A DNA stretch of 64,000 bases from Boswellia sacra. Taxonomy: Eukaryota > Streptophyta > Magnoliopsida > Sapindales > Burseraceae. Numbering within the stretch: the stretch's first letter is position 1; every line of letters begins with the position of its first letter. The stretch spans positions 1 through 64,000 of the forward strand of contig SNVD02006216.1 of assembly GCA_013180625.2 (NCBI GenBank), given 5' to 3'. Below, one piece after another: positions 34,401-47,116 of this stretch. A program made the position numbers and the translations under genes. A model generated the notes under the pieces. That model made no database searches. It had not been told where the DNA came from and saw only the letters and a list, made by a program, of their open reading frames with translations.

Positions 34401-35368
34401 CTAGTGTGCTTGCAATGGAGTTTTCATCACAATCGTAAACTCTGGCTTCTCAGACAAGTCCACATCATCGCCATAGCTCCCCACTGGAAAAACCAGACCA
34501 ATTTTACCACAAAACACTCCAAATGAAGCATCGCCAGGGTGTAGCCGGGACACATTCTTCTTCCCACCCCAAATGGCATCATCTTGATGTCTTTACACCC
34601 TGTGATATCAAACACTTCACCCTCACTACTCTTATCAGTATTGCTGCTGATTAAGAACCTCTCAGGCTTAAACGCCATGGGATCTTCCCATACTCCTCGA
34701 TCTAAATTGATCTCCGCCACCATGAAATTCACAATACCATTTTTGGGCACCGGAGAGCCATTCAGAACTACGTCTTGTGTCACTGCAAGCGGCACTTAGT
34801 GCCCTGGAGGGTGACGCCTTGAACCTTCCAAAATAACTGCTTTTAGGTATGGCAACTTGTGCAAATCTTCTTTTTTACTTGGTTTGCTTCTCCACTGTCC
34901 CTTTCATTTCCATGTACAGCCCCTCTTGAATTTCCGGATGCTTCACCAAGTTCGCCATGATCCATTGAAGAGCTGTGGACGTTGTTTCAGCGCCCACATC
35001 AAGAAACTCGGAACAAAAAGTATCTATTTCGCTTTCTTTTAGTTTTCTAGTAGTGTCCTCTTCTGGGAGGTGCAAATCCAGCAACGTATCGACGTATACT
35101 ACTACATTCTCGTAATCTTTGCCTTCTTCGTCACTACGTAAGTTAAGCTTCTCTTGCTTGATCTTCTTTCTTGTGTTTATGAGAGGGATAAGTGTATTTT
35201 CTTGTTTTGAAGAATCTGAAATAACTCCTCCCAACGCTTTCGAAACAAAATCTTTCCAAGTCCTGGCCCGAAATTAAGAACCCGAAATCGTTGGAAGCCA
35301 GAAACGAAACGCTGCTGAACGTGTTTTGTCTCTCTCATTTTCTTCTCTTTAAGCTTGTCGCCAAAAAT
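34401..35368 (-). pseudogene. CYP89A pseudogene, 3' half (split by nested transposons)
   Basis: C-terminal half of a P450: I-helix [23 protein letters not shown] and haem loop [10 protein letters not shown] are readable, ending in KTPLQAH and TAG at 34,401. Lesions: an in-frame TAA after the RRHPPGH segment (about 34,796), a 4 bp deletion near the C-terminus giving a frameshift before GDDVDL, and a shortened region around the EEDLHKLP helix. The other half lies at 47,117-47,694, separated by 11.7 kb of nested elements inserted at the CFGDKL region. Outer sequence matches window positions 1-32. Confidence 0.92.
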
Positions 35369-35712
35369 TGTTAAAAGATAATTTGTAACTAATTGATGAG
35401 TCTAGATATGTATCTAGATGCAGGGCTTTTGATATAATCTTTGAGTGGAGACTTTTGATATGCTCGTTGATGTTTGAGTGGAGAGTTAAAGGCTGGAGTA
35501 AATTGCTTTTATGATTCATAAAACAGCCAAATTGTTATAAATATGGTTTATGAAGAGTCGTGTAATTCAATAGTATAAATATGTACTCATGCTTTGTTTT
35601 AAGAGGAGAAGAATGAAATGAAAATCAGTTCCTCCAGTCCACAAATTGAGTCTTCTTTATAAAAAATTGCTACTCTGCCTTTTTATCTCTTTGGTTCAAA
35701 ACCAAAACTCTA
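35369..35712 (+). repeat. 5' LTR of Copia-2
   Basis: A 344 bp LTR beginning TGTTAAAAGATAATTTG and ending near CAAAACTCTA. It matches the 3' LTR pieces with scattered substitutions. Confidence 0.88.
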
Positions 35713-38700
35713 ATAAATTTGGTGACAGAGCCATATATTTTCCAGCCTTGTTTTTAGCTTGCTCACACAAAATTATCCTCATGGCAGCAACTAGCTCAAA
35801 TCCTTCTTGCCTAAATTATTCTCAGAGTCTTATTCCCATCTTTCATGGAGAAAATTATGAATATTGGAGTATACAAATGAAGACGCTCTTTATGTCTCAA
35901 GATGTGTGGGATCTTGTAGAAGAATCTTATGAAAAACCAGAGTTTGCAGAAGTCTTCATGACATGGACGAATGCAAAGCAAAAGGAGTTTAAAGATAACA
36001 AGAAAAAGGATGCAAAAGCATTGCTCTTCATCCAGCAAGGGGTAAGCAAATCCTTTTTTCCTAAGATTTCCTTGCTACAAAAGCAAAGCAAGTCTCCGAT
36101 ATGCTCAAGGTTGAATTTCAAGGTTTTGAAAAGGTAATCTCCATCAAACTTCAATCATTGGGGCATGAGTTTGATAATTTGCTTATGAAGGAAAATGAAT
36201 CAATTAATGCTTACTTTACTAGAGTTTCTAGTATTGTTAATCAAATTAGAAGTTATGGAGATACCATTGAAAATAAGAAAATTGTTGAAAAAGTCTTGAG
36301 AAGCTTATTGCCTAAATTTGATCATATTGTTGCTGCACTTGAGGAATCTAAAAATTTGTTACAACTTACCATTCAAGAGTTGGTGGGTTCACTTGAGGCA
36401 CACGAGTGAGAGAATGAATAGGTATACAAAATAACCACTAGAGCAAGCTTTTCAATCAAAGGTGAAATTCATAAAAGATGTAGATGCTGGAAAAGAAGGT
36501 TCAACTGGGAAATTCTCATCATCAAAAAATCAGTTTAGAAGAGGATCAAGTTCAAATCAATCTAAAGACTCTTCTAATCATGTTTGTGGAGAAGGACGAG
36601 GAAAGAATCAAAAAGGCAACAAAAAATAAAACTTGCAATGTTTTGTTTGCAAGAAATATGGTCATATAGGCAAAGAATGTAGGTTTAAATGCACTAGATG
36701 CAATGTTCTCAATCATATGGATAAAGATTGCTGGTACAAAAATAGTAACACAGCAAATGCTTCAGAAGAAAATAATTGTGCAGATCAATTATTTTACACA
36801 TGTTTCAATTCACATCAAGATTCTCAAGATATTTGGTATGTTGATAGCGGTTGTAGCAATCACATGAAAGGGAACAAAATCAATTTGTGAGCCTGGATGA
36901 ATCAGTTACTATGCAAGTGAGACTTGAGATGGCAAGCAACATAAAGTGGTAGGTAGAGGAGTATTTCCATTCAAACAAAGAGAGGTAACTCTAAACTTAT
37001 GCATGATGTGCTTTATGTTCCTAGCCTTACTCAAGATTTATTAAGTGTTGGTTAGCTCATGACAAGAGGTTATAAAGTAATTTTTGATGAAGACAATGTC
37101 TGATTTTTGATAAAGGAAAAAGGCAGTTAGTCACCAAAGTAAAAATGACTAACAAAGTTTTCCCTCTTGTTTTGCCTTTAAATTCTAATAATTCTTTGAA
37201 GGTTGAAAATGATGACTCTCGGTTATGGCACTTAAGACATGGCCATCTTTGTTTCAAACCTATGAAGGTTTTGAAAACTAAGAAAATGGTGATTGGTCTT
37301 CCATCTATTCATCTTGAGAATCAAGTTTGTGAAGGGTGCATTTCCAGAAAGCAACATAGACTTCCATTTACTAAGACATCGTGGAGAGCTAAAGCTTCTC
37401 TTAAGCTTGTTCATGCTGGCATTTGTGGACCAACACAAACTCCCTCACTGATAGAGAAAAAATATTTTCTTTTGTTTGTTGATGATTTTAATGGGATGAT
37501 GTGGGTGTATTTTCTGCAGCAAAAATCAAAAGCATTTTCTACTTTTCTTAGATTCAAGGCATTAGCTGAGAGGCAAAGTGGACACCAACAAAAATTCTCC
37601 GAACAGATCGTGGTGGAGAATTCACTTCCAAGGAGTTTTCAAATTATTCCAACGAGAAATGAATAAAAAGGGAGTTGATAGTACGATATACTCCTCAGTA
37701 TAATGGTGTTATGGAATGCAAAAATCGTACTATAATGGAGATGGCTCGTAGCATGTTAAGAGAGAAAAATCCTGCAAATAAATTACGGGCAAAAGCTGTA
37801 AATGCTACTATCTACATACTTAATCGAGCTCCTATAAAAGCTTTGCTGGACAAAAGACCTTTTAAAGCATGGTACAAGCGAAAACCTAAGGTAAACTCAT
37901 TTAAAGTTTTTTGTTGTGCTACTTATGCTCACATTCTAGTACAGCTCGGGTCAAAAAAGTTTGATGAAAAAGGAAAGAAGTTTATCTTTGTTGGCTATAA
38001 TGATGAATCAAAGCGTATTGTTTGCTGAATCCTAAAACGAAAGAGTTGGTGATATCAAAAGATGTCAATTTTTATGAATTGAAGGCTTAGAAATGGGAAA
38101 AAGAAGAAAATCAGATTCCCATAGTGAGTGAAGATAATGAAGAATCTCTACAAGAAGAAGAATTCATTCTTCATCACAACCAGAATCTCCTCCAAAGAAG
38201 ATGTGCTCTCTTAATGACATTTACGAGAATTGTGATATGGCTTTCATTGCAATTGATCCCTAGAATTATGAAGAAGCGGTTAAAGAAGAAAAGTGGGTTA
38301 AAGCAATGGATGAAGAATTAAAAATGATTGATAAAAATAGTAAGTGGGGCTTGTTGAAAAACCAAGAGAAAAGGATATAATTGGCTTGAAATGGGTTTAT
38401 AAGACCAAATACAATGAGGATGGCTCAATTTAGAAGCATAAAGCTCGTTTGGTTGCAAAAGGTTATTCGCAACAACCTGGAGTTGATTTCAACGAGACTT
38501 TGGCACCGATTGCTCGAATGGAGACTATTCAGATTGTTCTTCCTCTTGTAGTACAATTGAAGTTGAAAGTATTTCAGTTGGATGTTAAAATAGCTTTTCT
38601 AAATGGAGAAATTAAGGAAGAAGTTTACGTCAGCAATCACCTGGATATGTTGTGCAAGGGAAAGAAGAAAAGGTTTTTCGATTTATAAAAGCCTTGTACA

Positions 38701-39517
38701 GGTTAAGACAAGTGCCAGGGGTATGGAACAACAAGATTGACAAATACATTCAAAAAAATGGTTTTGAAAGAAGTCCTAGTGAGTGATCACTCTACATCAA
38801 GAAGAAAGAAAATCTTTTGAGAAGATTTGATTTGTTCAATTGCAAGCCAATAACAACACCAATGGCATTGAATGAGAGGTTTTCCAAAATGATGGTGCTA
38901 CAAAGACTAATGCATCTCTATTTAGAAGCCTTTTTGATCATTAATCTATCTCACAAATACTAGATTTGATATTGTTCATGCGGTCAGTATGTTTCAAGTT
39001 TCATGAGTGATCCTAGCCAAGTACACTTCAGAGTTGCAAAAAGAATTCTCAAATACATCAAAGGAATAATTGGTTTTGGCATCAAATATACAAAAGAAAG
39101 AGCACTCCCGTGTATCTATTTTGCCTTGGAACAAAGCCAATAAGATGGAGTTCAAAGAAGCAAGCCACAATTGCACTTTCATCAGTAGAGGTTGAATATA
39201 TCTCAGCAACAAGTGTAGCTTATGAAACGGTTTGGCTAAGGAAGGTTTTAAAAGATTTGCAGCAGGAACAAAAGTTAGCCACAAAGATTTATTGTGATAA
39301 TAAGTTAGCAATTGTGATGACAAAGAATCTTGTTTTCCATAACAGGTCAAAGCACATTAAACTTCATCATCACTTCATCACAAAATTAGTTGAAGAGAAA
39401 GAAATTGAGATGAAGTTTTGCAAGACAGATGAGCAGTTGATGTTTCCACAAAGCCAGCTTCAATTCAAAAGCTCAGTCATTTCAAGGAGAATATGCAGAT
39501 TACAAATTAAGATGGAG

Positions 39518-39554
39518 TGTTAAAAGATAATTTGTAATTAATTTATGAGTTTAG
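39518..39554 (+). repeat. 3' LTR of Copia-2, first part
   Basis: The first 37 bp of the 3' LTR after the purine tract AAGATGGAG, ending in TAG, the target duplication of the CACTA insertion. Confidence 0.88.
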
Positions 39555-39689
39555 CACTACAAAAGAATGTGGCTTTTACTGCAACTTTCTACCGCAGTTC
39601 CAGAGAAGTGAAGTAAAAATAGAAAATCTGTGGCGGGAATTTATTTATTGCATTTTCTATGGAACAGTAGTAAAAGGCAATATATTCCT

Positions 39690-40340
39690 CCTCCTTTCCC
39701 TTTTCCTTTCTCATTTTTTCTATCTCTATCATGTCCTGCTCCTCAAGCCCCATTCTGAATCCCTAATTTCCCAATCTCTCTCTAGCTCTCTCCATCTCAT
39801 CTCCTAATCCCTAATCTCTCTCTTCTATTCAATCTGCAACCAAGCTTGAGAAGCCGTACGCAGCTACTATTTCCAACAGCGATATCAGCAATAGTCGTAT
39901 GTATCTCGTCCACCAAGCCAGTGTGATTTTCGGCCTCCATTCCTTCTAGCAGCACAGTATATATCTCATCCATCTCCCTTCTGTTGTCTGAGAAGAGTTT
40001 CGTCTGTATGTGAGAGTTTAATAGTGATGAGAAGAGTTGCCAGCAAAATTGGAGGTTAGTTTAAATAATTTTATGGAAATTAGCTAATTAGCAAAAGCGA
40101 AGTTCCCTTCTCTTGTCTGAAATTAGCTATTTTTTTTCAACATTTGGGTCTCTTCTGTTTGCTTCTCGTCTTATGTTGTTTTGTTTTTGCCTGAACATAT
40201 TCCTCTCTCTTCTGCCCAATTTTGGCTGCTTCTAATGTGATTGTTAGTTTACAACATCTGGTTTCACGTGCAGGAGATACACTAGTGGAAAAAAGTATGA
40301 GCATGTTGTACTTGACTTCGTGTGGCTTTAGATGGTGACT
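39690..40340 (+). other. Leader-like pyrimidine-rich segment inside the CACTA element
   Basis: Rich in CTCTCTC and TTCCCTTTTCC runs followed by mixed-composition sequence, resembling a plant 5' leader. It could be a captured promoter/leader or the element's own transcription start. The adjacent 71-codon ORF at 40,332-40,547 shows no recognisable domain. No function is assigned. Confidence 0.3.
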
Positions 40341-42743
40341 ACACTACACGGTGGTAGAGTTTCTCAGAGAAAGGTGAGTGTTTCACCATTTTTTTTCCCC
40401 AGGATGGCATGCTGTTGGATGCAGCGTTATTCACATCAAAAACACTCTTGTAGCTTGTTCAAAGTTTGGTCTTGCAAAAGTTTTATTTGTATCTCTCAAA
40501 TTGGTGGGTTAGTTAGATATCTCTTCATAAGATTACTTGTTCGATGAAATGCCGCAATGAAATAGGTTTGTAATTGATTTGTTAAAGTTGAACTAAGATT
40601 ACTAATGTAGACCATGATAGAATAATTTGATTTCAATTGAAAAGATTACCTATTGATAGATCGCATCAATTAAATGTGTTTACAGCTGATCTGTGTGGCT
40701 TGCTTTGATTGTTGGTTTGCTTTCTTTAATATTGATTATGTTGATGCTCGATGAATTGAAGATGATTATGACCTAGCCAGAAATTTCACTGGAACTAGTA
40801 GTTTACAACATGAATTGTACTCTTTATTTTTAAACTTCAAACTTTCCTTCAGGTTGTGAATGTTTGTAAGCATCTGTTAGTCGTGTTCATTACAATGTTA
40901 TTCGATTAGATAGGTTGAGTGCTTAGATGCTCAAGGTGGCCTTTAGTTGTTCTATTTTGATATTTACTAGCATGTAGTATCAGATTCAACAGTCTCTGTT
41001 TGGGTGGTAAAGTTGCTCTTGAGTGCTATTTATGTTCTTTAATTTAACATTCTTAATGTACCACCACTATCAGTCACAGGTTTAAAAGATGTGTTTCACT
41101 TTTTCTCTTATCATTGAATGTACGATAGGGTAGTAAAAGTTTTCACATTGGGAACATATGTTGTCTTTGTATCCACTCATATTGAAGACATTTGATCATT
41201 TGAAGTCTAATAACTAGAACTATATTATGCAACTTTTAGTTTTATGATCTAGTAAAAAATTCCTAGGAAATAATCTTAGGTATCTATGATTTAGTTAAAA
41301 GTTTCCTAGGAAAATAATCTTATGTATCTTTAAAACCATAGTAGTAAGTGTATACCCTTTTACTATTACAGATTTGTCATGCAAAATGGAGGGAGTTTGA
41401 CTTTTCAAACTTTCGAATATATATATGACATTAATTCGGTTTGGATGGGAATCAGTTAGTTACTGGAGGTTCTAATTTGATTAAATGGTGTTTTTAGCCT
41501 TTCTATCTGTGTATGTAATTTCAAAATTGTTGCCATGTGTTACAAAGGCTTCAAGTTTGCAGCATAAGAAGTGAAGTTAATGCTATTTCTATTTTTATTT
41601 TTGTTTTCCTTCTTTTTTTTAATTTAAAAAATTTAAAAAGGGAGGAAGAGAGAATTAAATAAGAGTTTGTGTTGAGGATCTGAGAAAATCCACATCTTAT
41701 GTTTTAACATTTGTAATCACTTAAATTGAGCTAAATGATAGAAAAGGCCACTCATGACAAATTCTTAAGTGGTTGGATGAGTTTATATAGTTGAGTTTTA
41801 TTTTTGTGTCCAATTCGTGTTAAGCCAATGTATCCTCTGATTTGAACTGCTTGGGTTGGGACTGCATAACCATTTTTGCCACTTAATTTTATGCAAGGTT
41901 ATCTAAGCAATAATGTTCTCTTCCCATGTTAATAGAAGGCATTTTAATTTTCATTTTAACCTCCAAAATGAGGTAGTCGTTAGTGATCAGTTCATTCCTA
42001 TTGTAATTTTTCAAATTTCATAGAGTTATGCATATAACTTAACTATGGACTACGGAGTTGAGGAAGCCTTGTTGATGAATAGATTGCCCTCTAAATTTTG
42101 TCAGTCTTTCTGAATAGGAGTGGTAGTCCCTCATTGATATGCCTTTTTTCTTCTCTTTCCCATAAGCCATCAGGCAGCCCGAACTAATAGTGATCAAGTT
42201 TGGATGAGCACCCTGGGTTTGGTCCTATTACATTATTGACTATTTTCACTTTGACCAATTAACATTAGCATACAGTTTCCCCTCTGGGTTCTGTGAGAAC
42301 ATGTCTATGGCCAAACTTGACACAATTTTGAAGCTTTTGAAAATTCAAACTGCACTGATTGGTGCCTGCCTCAGTAAATCTTAGTAAAGATGCAATACTC
42401 TGTAATAAAAGAGTACTTGTCACCTGCTTGTGAAAAAAAAAATTATAATACTTGATATATGTCATTTCAGTTTTAAACTTGCAAGAGATAACAGTTTAGG
42501 CAGTGATCTTCGAAAAAAAATAGTTAATGATATATGTTCTCAATCTCACGAAGATCCTAACTAGCTCCACTCTATAGAAATTTTTTATTGTTCATAAAGA
42601 GAACTTCTTGAGTTTTATTTCAATATTTCTATTTGTTTAAATCTGATAAAATTCTTTGTGAAAATAAATAATGTTTTGAAATTATTTGATTATATTTTAA
42701 GTAGTATGTAAAGAACACTCTACTTTTTATATATCCTCCCATA

Positions 42744-42950
42744 GAAGAGTAATGTTATATTTACAACTAAATTTTATAATCAAATTTTTACAATCTGAAT
42801 GGACAAAAATTCACTAGATGAATAAAAAATAAAAGTACATAATAAAAGTTATAATCCATGATATAGTAATCATATCTCCTATAGGGATTTGTCAACTCAA
42901 ATAGTAGAAATGATTAGCTTTAAATGAGTTATAAGTGTAGTATTATTCTT
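42744..42950. mobile_element. MITE-like inverted repeat inside the CACTA element
   Basis: About 207 bp. The left end AAGAGTAATGTTATATTTA and the inverted right end AAGAATAATACTACACTTA are similar through about 24 bp. It is AT-rich and non-coding. The target duplication is unclear. Confidence 0.55.
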
Positions 42951-43539
42951 TCGTAAATATTCCCTTAGATGGGCACAAAAATCTTGTAGAGATTGTTGCA
43001 GCTTAATTTAGAAGTCCAAGTTCTAAATCCTTAGCAAATTGCGTGGTTACAAAAATAAAAAATGAAATTATGTTCACTAATACATAGTATAGAGAAGATC
43101 TGCAGGAAAGAAAGAAACTCTGGCTCATAACGCTAAAGTGAATCCAATGTTAATAACTTAACTAACTAAATCCTTTTAACTTTCATAACAACAAACTAAC
43201 TAAATCCACCTATACGACATCAGGTATTCACTTAACTTTCATTTACTCTATATGTGGTTATTGAAAGAGTTGCTATCTAATTTATGAAGCTGGTGAGAGA
43301 TTGATTTGATTGATGATTTTAATTGTGAATTGCATTGAGAATATGTAGTTGTTGATCTTGCCTTTGGGAATATAGTTGTATTTGCTAACTATTTATCACA
43401 ATGCTATATGTAGTACATAGAGTCTAAACCCAAGTGACAACATGATTACTTTGTTTTTTTTTTTTCAATAATTATAAGTTGTTGATGATTGAAACTATTT
43501 AAGATTATAAGCTTTTCTAAATCTTCCAAAATATCTTAG

Positions 43540-43620
43540 GCTTCGGTTTCAGATACTTCAAGTGCACATCAAAATCGTGTAAACATTGACTCTGTAACAA
43601 CAAATGAGGAGGAGAAATAG
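43540..43620 (+). pseudogene. Exon-like fragment (terminal exon) inside the CACTA element
   Basis: After a pyrimidine-rich acceptor ending CTTAG there are 26 open codons (ASVSDTSSAHQNRVNIDSVT then TNEEEK) and a TAG stop at 43,618-43,620. The acidic, Ser/Thr-rich composition and acceptor-to-stop arrangement look like the last exon of a gene. It may be a relic of a transposase or a captured host gene. The family is not recognised. Confidence 0.35.
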
Positions 43621-43797
43621 GTATATATATGAAGTTATTTATAATTTCTATGTAAATAAATCAATGTAAGGCATATAGCTTTCACTTGAACTTTTTTAAT
43701 AAACTTATGAATAGTTTAGTACTAATTTTTGCTTTTATTTGTGCAGGTTTTTTTGACATGAAGACTTGATTGGAATAAGACTTGTACACTTATTTTA

Positions 43798-45107
43798 GGT
43801 AGTATTTGTTCCAATCACTTAATACTTTTTAGATTTAAACACTTTTTAGAACTTAATTTACACCACTTAATAGGATGTTTGTTTGTTTTTTTAGATACCA
43901 CTTAAAAAAAGTGGAAAGAGAATATTTTACCTTTAATGTGACTTTTTTATCCTTATTGAAATGTAAAATGTTTATATTTATATTTATACAATCATTTAAA
44001 AATTAAATAGTTAATAAAATTAAATAAAAAAATTTTTCATTTAAATAATTAATATTATATTTCTTACAACCTTTAAAAAATAATTATTAAGTAAAATTAA
44101 ATAAAAATTCTTTTTCATTTAAATAGTTAATATTATATTATATTATATAAACTCATATGATATTATCGTGTAACTACTATATCATTAATATTATCAATTT
44201 TTAAAATTCATTCCTCCAATTAGATCAAGTTTAAGCCATATCAATTTTATAAAAAAAATTGTAAGAGTAGTATTTTATCCATTACATTTTGAGGACCATA
44301 TTTTGAATCATAGACAAATAATCCTATTAATTAAAGTGTTTTCCATTTCATTAACTTAAAAAGAAAAAAAACTAATATGATCTTTTAACTGATTATATTA
44401 ACTATTAATTTTTTATTTTAAACTCACACTATTAAATAAAATAAAATATCCTTAGCAATCTAATAAATAACTTTTGAAGTTTCAATAAAACTGTCTCTAT
44501 AATATGTAATAAAATTCTATCAAATATATTATCTATTTTCAAACTCACTATTTATAATGATATCAAATTTTTCAATTGTTATTATTCAATGTATTATTAG
44601 CTAATTAGTTTAAAATATTAATAGAAATAAATGAAAGTTTACCAATTATAAAAAATATTTATCATATTTTAATATGGTAATTATAAATATAGTAATAAAT
44701 AATATAACAATTTGATAATAAGTACTAAAATAATCACAAATATACAAGAATTGTACATTTTAATAAATTAAAATAATATTCATAAATAAAAACTTGATAA
44801 AATTTATATTATTTTAATATGTAGGGATATTTATGAAATAAAATTTTTAACACCTCATTTAGACAATAATGATTAAAAATTTGGATAAACTTTATATTAT
44901 TTTAATATGTAAGGATATTTATGGCATAAAATTTTTAACACCTCATTTGAACAATAGTGATTAGAAAAAGTGATAAATTTTTACTTTTTCAATTAAGTGA
45001 TTTGTCACTTAAAATAAGTGCTAAATAGAAAAACAAACAAAAATTTTAAGATTTAGATCTAAACACTTTAAGTGTTAAGTGATAAGTAGAAGAAAACAAA
45101 CACCACC
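43798..45107. mobile_element. PIF/Harbinger-like non-autonomous element inside the CACTA
   Basis: A 1.31 kb AT-rich element. The left end is GGTAGTATTTGTT and the inverted right end GGTGGTGTTTGTTTTC, flanked by TTA on both sides (43795-43797, 45108-45110). This is the classical 3 bp TTA duplication and GGxGTTTGTTT-type terminus of PIF/Harbinger elements. Near its right end an internal unit of about 95 bp is tandemly duplicated (about 44,812-44,966). No transposase is seen. A related but degenerate copy lies at about 48,676-50,245. Confidence 0.75.
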
Positions 45108-45295
45108 TTAGACTTTTGTACTTATTGGAAACAAACTTAATACACCTCTTTTTCTTTCATGTTTGCGAATGTATGTGAATATTTCTTATATTGTACTTTT
45201 ATGTGTTATGCCAATATCAATTATTTGTTATTTGTATGCGAATATATTCTTATAGATGCAATGAATCAGGTTCCAAAAGGGGAAAAAAAAGATTC

Positions 45296-46805
45296 TGTAC
45301 TTTTTACGGCGGGCAAGAAAACCGCCGCAAATAACCACACAACAAACATTTACCGCGGGTAGTGAGACCGCAGTTAACAACATTTCACGATGGGCTTCAA
45401 AATCGCTGTAAATACACCAGCTCGTCCATTTACGGTCTCCGAAACCGCCGTAAATAAATTAGACCACACCACCTCATCCATTTATGGCGGGCTTGATGAC
45501 CGCGGTTAACAAGTTTTTACTAGGGGTGGCATGTGTATGGTATGATATGGTATTGTCATACCATCTCCCTACCCTCCATAGGTCGGGTTTTAAATTGTTA
45601 TACCATACGATACCATTCTTGAATACAGTATCATACCACATCTCGGCATGGTACGGTAGGGGCGAGTATGGTACGGTATTTTCGGGTGGTTGACCAAATT
45701 GACCAAAATTTGGATAATGTTTTACCTTTTTTTAAATAATTTTAAAGCTTTATTTATAGCTTTTTTTTTTCAAGATTTTGATCTTTTGAGTTCTTATTTT
45801 GACATTATTTAATATTATGATTATTAAATTTTGTACTAAATAAAAAATCAAACAATTACATATCTTTAACAATGCAAATAATCAAACAACTAAATATTCC
45901 ATAACAACACAAATAATCAAGTAACAACATATCTATAACAACATAAAAATATCAAGTAACTAAATTTTTCATAACAACACATATACTCAAGCAATTAAAT
46001 ATCTGTAACAACACAAATAATAAGTAACTACATATCCAAATTCTTCCACAAAGTTTCAACCTTCAAGTCCAATCATTAAGTCTTACAAAGTTTTCAACTT
46101 CCAATCTAATACAAATTTAAAAAAATTTAAAAAAAGAAAAAAATTATAATTCACTTAGAAAGATAATAAATACATTAAAATTTAAAAAGAATGACAAAAG
46201 AAAGTTAGAAATGAATATTATAATAAAATTATTGAAATTACTTCAAATTTTCTATGATTAGGGATTTAGGGTTACCAACCTTTTCATTGAATACTCGATT
46301 AAGATATGTAACAGTCACACATATATATTATACATAACCAATTATATCATTACACATGGTATAATTTTTAATTTTTGAAAAAAGGTATAGTATGGTATGG
46401 TATGATATCGTCGGGTTTTTTTAAAAATACCCGCCACCATATCATATATAGTGGGTTTTCAAAATTTTTACAATACCATACCATATTCTTTTCTTATACC
46501 CTACCCTACCTTCACCATAACAAGACGGGTATGTCGAGTTCGGGCGGATGGGCGGGTATCATGCACACCCCTAGTTTTTACGACGAGCTTGTAAACCGCA
46601 GCAAAAAATTAGACTACACAACAACCTTTTACGGCGGGCAATGCGACCACGGTTAACAAGTTTTTACGGCGGGCTAAAATCGAGGTAAAAAGTAGAAATG
46701 CCTTTTACGGCGTCACTTTATACGACGGGCTTAAACCGCCGTTGGACCGTCGTAAAAGACCTTTTACCGTCGTTTTGGCCCGCCATAAAATATTGGTTTT
46801 CTTGT
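45296..46805. repeat. Subterminal repeat array of the CACTA element
   Basis: About eleven imperfect units of roughly 35-50 bp, each a loose palindrome such as TTTACGGCGGGC ... ACCGCCGTAAA, lie at 45,300-45,520 and 46,574-46,800. A hAT-like insertion splits the array. In CACTA elements such arrays are transposase-binding sites, so the same role is inferred here. Confidence 0.75.
45521..46573. mobile_element. hAT-like non-autonomous element inside the CACTA subterminal array
   Basis: 1,053 bp. The left end is TAGGGGTGGCATGTG and the inverted right end TAGGGGTGTGCATGATACC, flanked by a perfect 8 bp duplication GTTTTTAC (45513-45520, 46574-46581). The subterminal regions are filled with GGTATGGTATGATAT-type repeats in both orientations. 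There is no transposase. The target is one unit of the CACTA repeat array, so it inserted after the CACTA element existed. Confidence 0.88.
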
Positions 46806-46812
46806 AGTGTAG

Positions 46813-47116
46813 ATGCATCTAGATGCATGGCTTTTGATATAATCTTTGAGTGGAGACTTTTGATATGCTCATTGATGTTTGAGTGGATAGTTAAGGCTGG
46901 AGTAAATTGCTTTTATGATTCATGAAACAGCCAAATTGTTATTAATATGGTTTATGAAGGGTCATGTAATGGAGTAGTATAAATATGTACTCATTCTTTG
47001 TTTTGAGAGGACAAGAATGAAATGAAAATCTGTTCCTCCAGTCCACAAATAGAGTCTTCTCTATAAAAAATTGTTTCTCTTCCTTTTTATCTCTTTGGTT
47101 CAAAACCAAAACTCCA
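46813..47116 (+). repeat. 3' LTR of Copia-2, remainder
   Basis: Continues the 3' LTR after the CACTA element and its TAG duplication (46810-46812). It aligns with 35,405-35,712, and the P450 5' half resumes immediately after it. Confidence 0.88.

Larger units (their letters stand above)
39555..46809. mobile_element. CACTA (En/Spm-type) DNA transposon, 7.26 kb, apparently non-autonomous
   Basis: The left end is CACTACAAAAGAATG. The right end, inverted, is CACTACAAGAAAACCAATA. It is flanked by a 3 bp duplication TAG (39552-39554, 46810-46812), as expected for CACTA elements. The right subterminal region holds about eleven copies of a short palindromic unit built on TTTACGGCGGGC and its complement; related units near the left end contain CCGCAG or GGCGGG. 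No TNPA/TNPD-type transposase ORF is visible. The interior contains a pyrimidine-rich leader-like segment, an exon-like piece and three smaller elements. It sits in the 3' LTR of Copia-2. Confidence 0.9.
35369..47116 (+). mobile_element. Ty1/Copia-2 retrotransposon inserted in the CYP89A pseudogene (contains a CACTA)
   Basis: The 5' LTR is 35369-35712, a PBS-like GGTGACAGAGCC follows near 35,721, and the 3' LTR (39518-39554 plus 46813-47116) is itself split by a CACTA element. Without that insert the element is about 4.5 kb. Gag with an N-terminal UBN2-like part starts near 35,781. A CCHC-type zinc knuckle (CFVCKKYGHIGKEC) is at 36,633. Further parts are the protease WYVDSGCSNHM (about 36,835), GAG-pre-integrase and integrase (37,145-38,020), RT (about 38,390-38,700) and RNase H with IYCDNKLAI (39,110-39,400). 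Frames are broken in several places. A clean 5 bp target duplication is not visible: the left flank is CCAAAAAT and the right flank AACACACATGAGG. Confidence 0.92.

Noticed and set aside
45296..46805. Regular spaced palindromic repeats as a CRISPR-like array
   Set aside because: The units are degenerate, variably spaced and inside a CACTA element of a plant nuclear genome; they are subterminal transposase-site repeats.
35369..47116. A clean 5 bp target duplication for Copia-2
   Set aside because: The flanks (CCAAAAAT and AACACACATG) do not match well enough to claim one.
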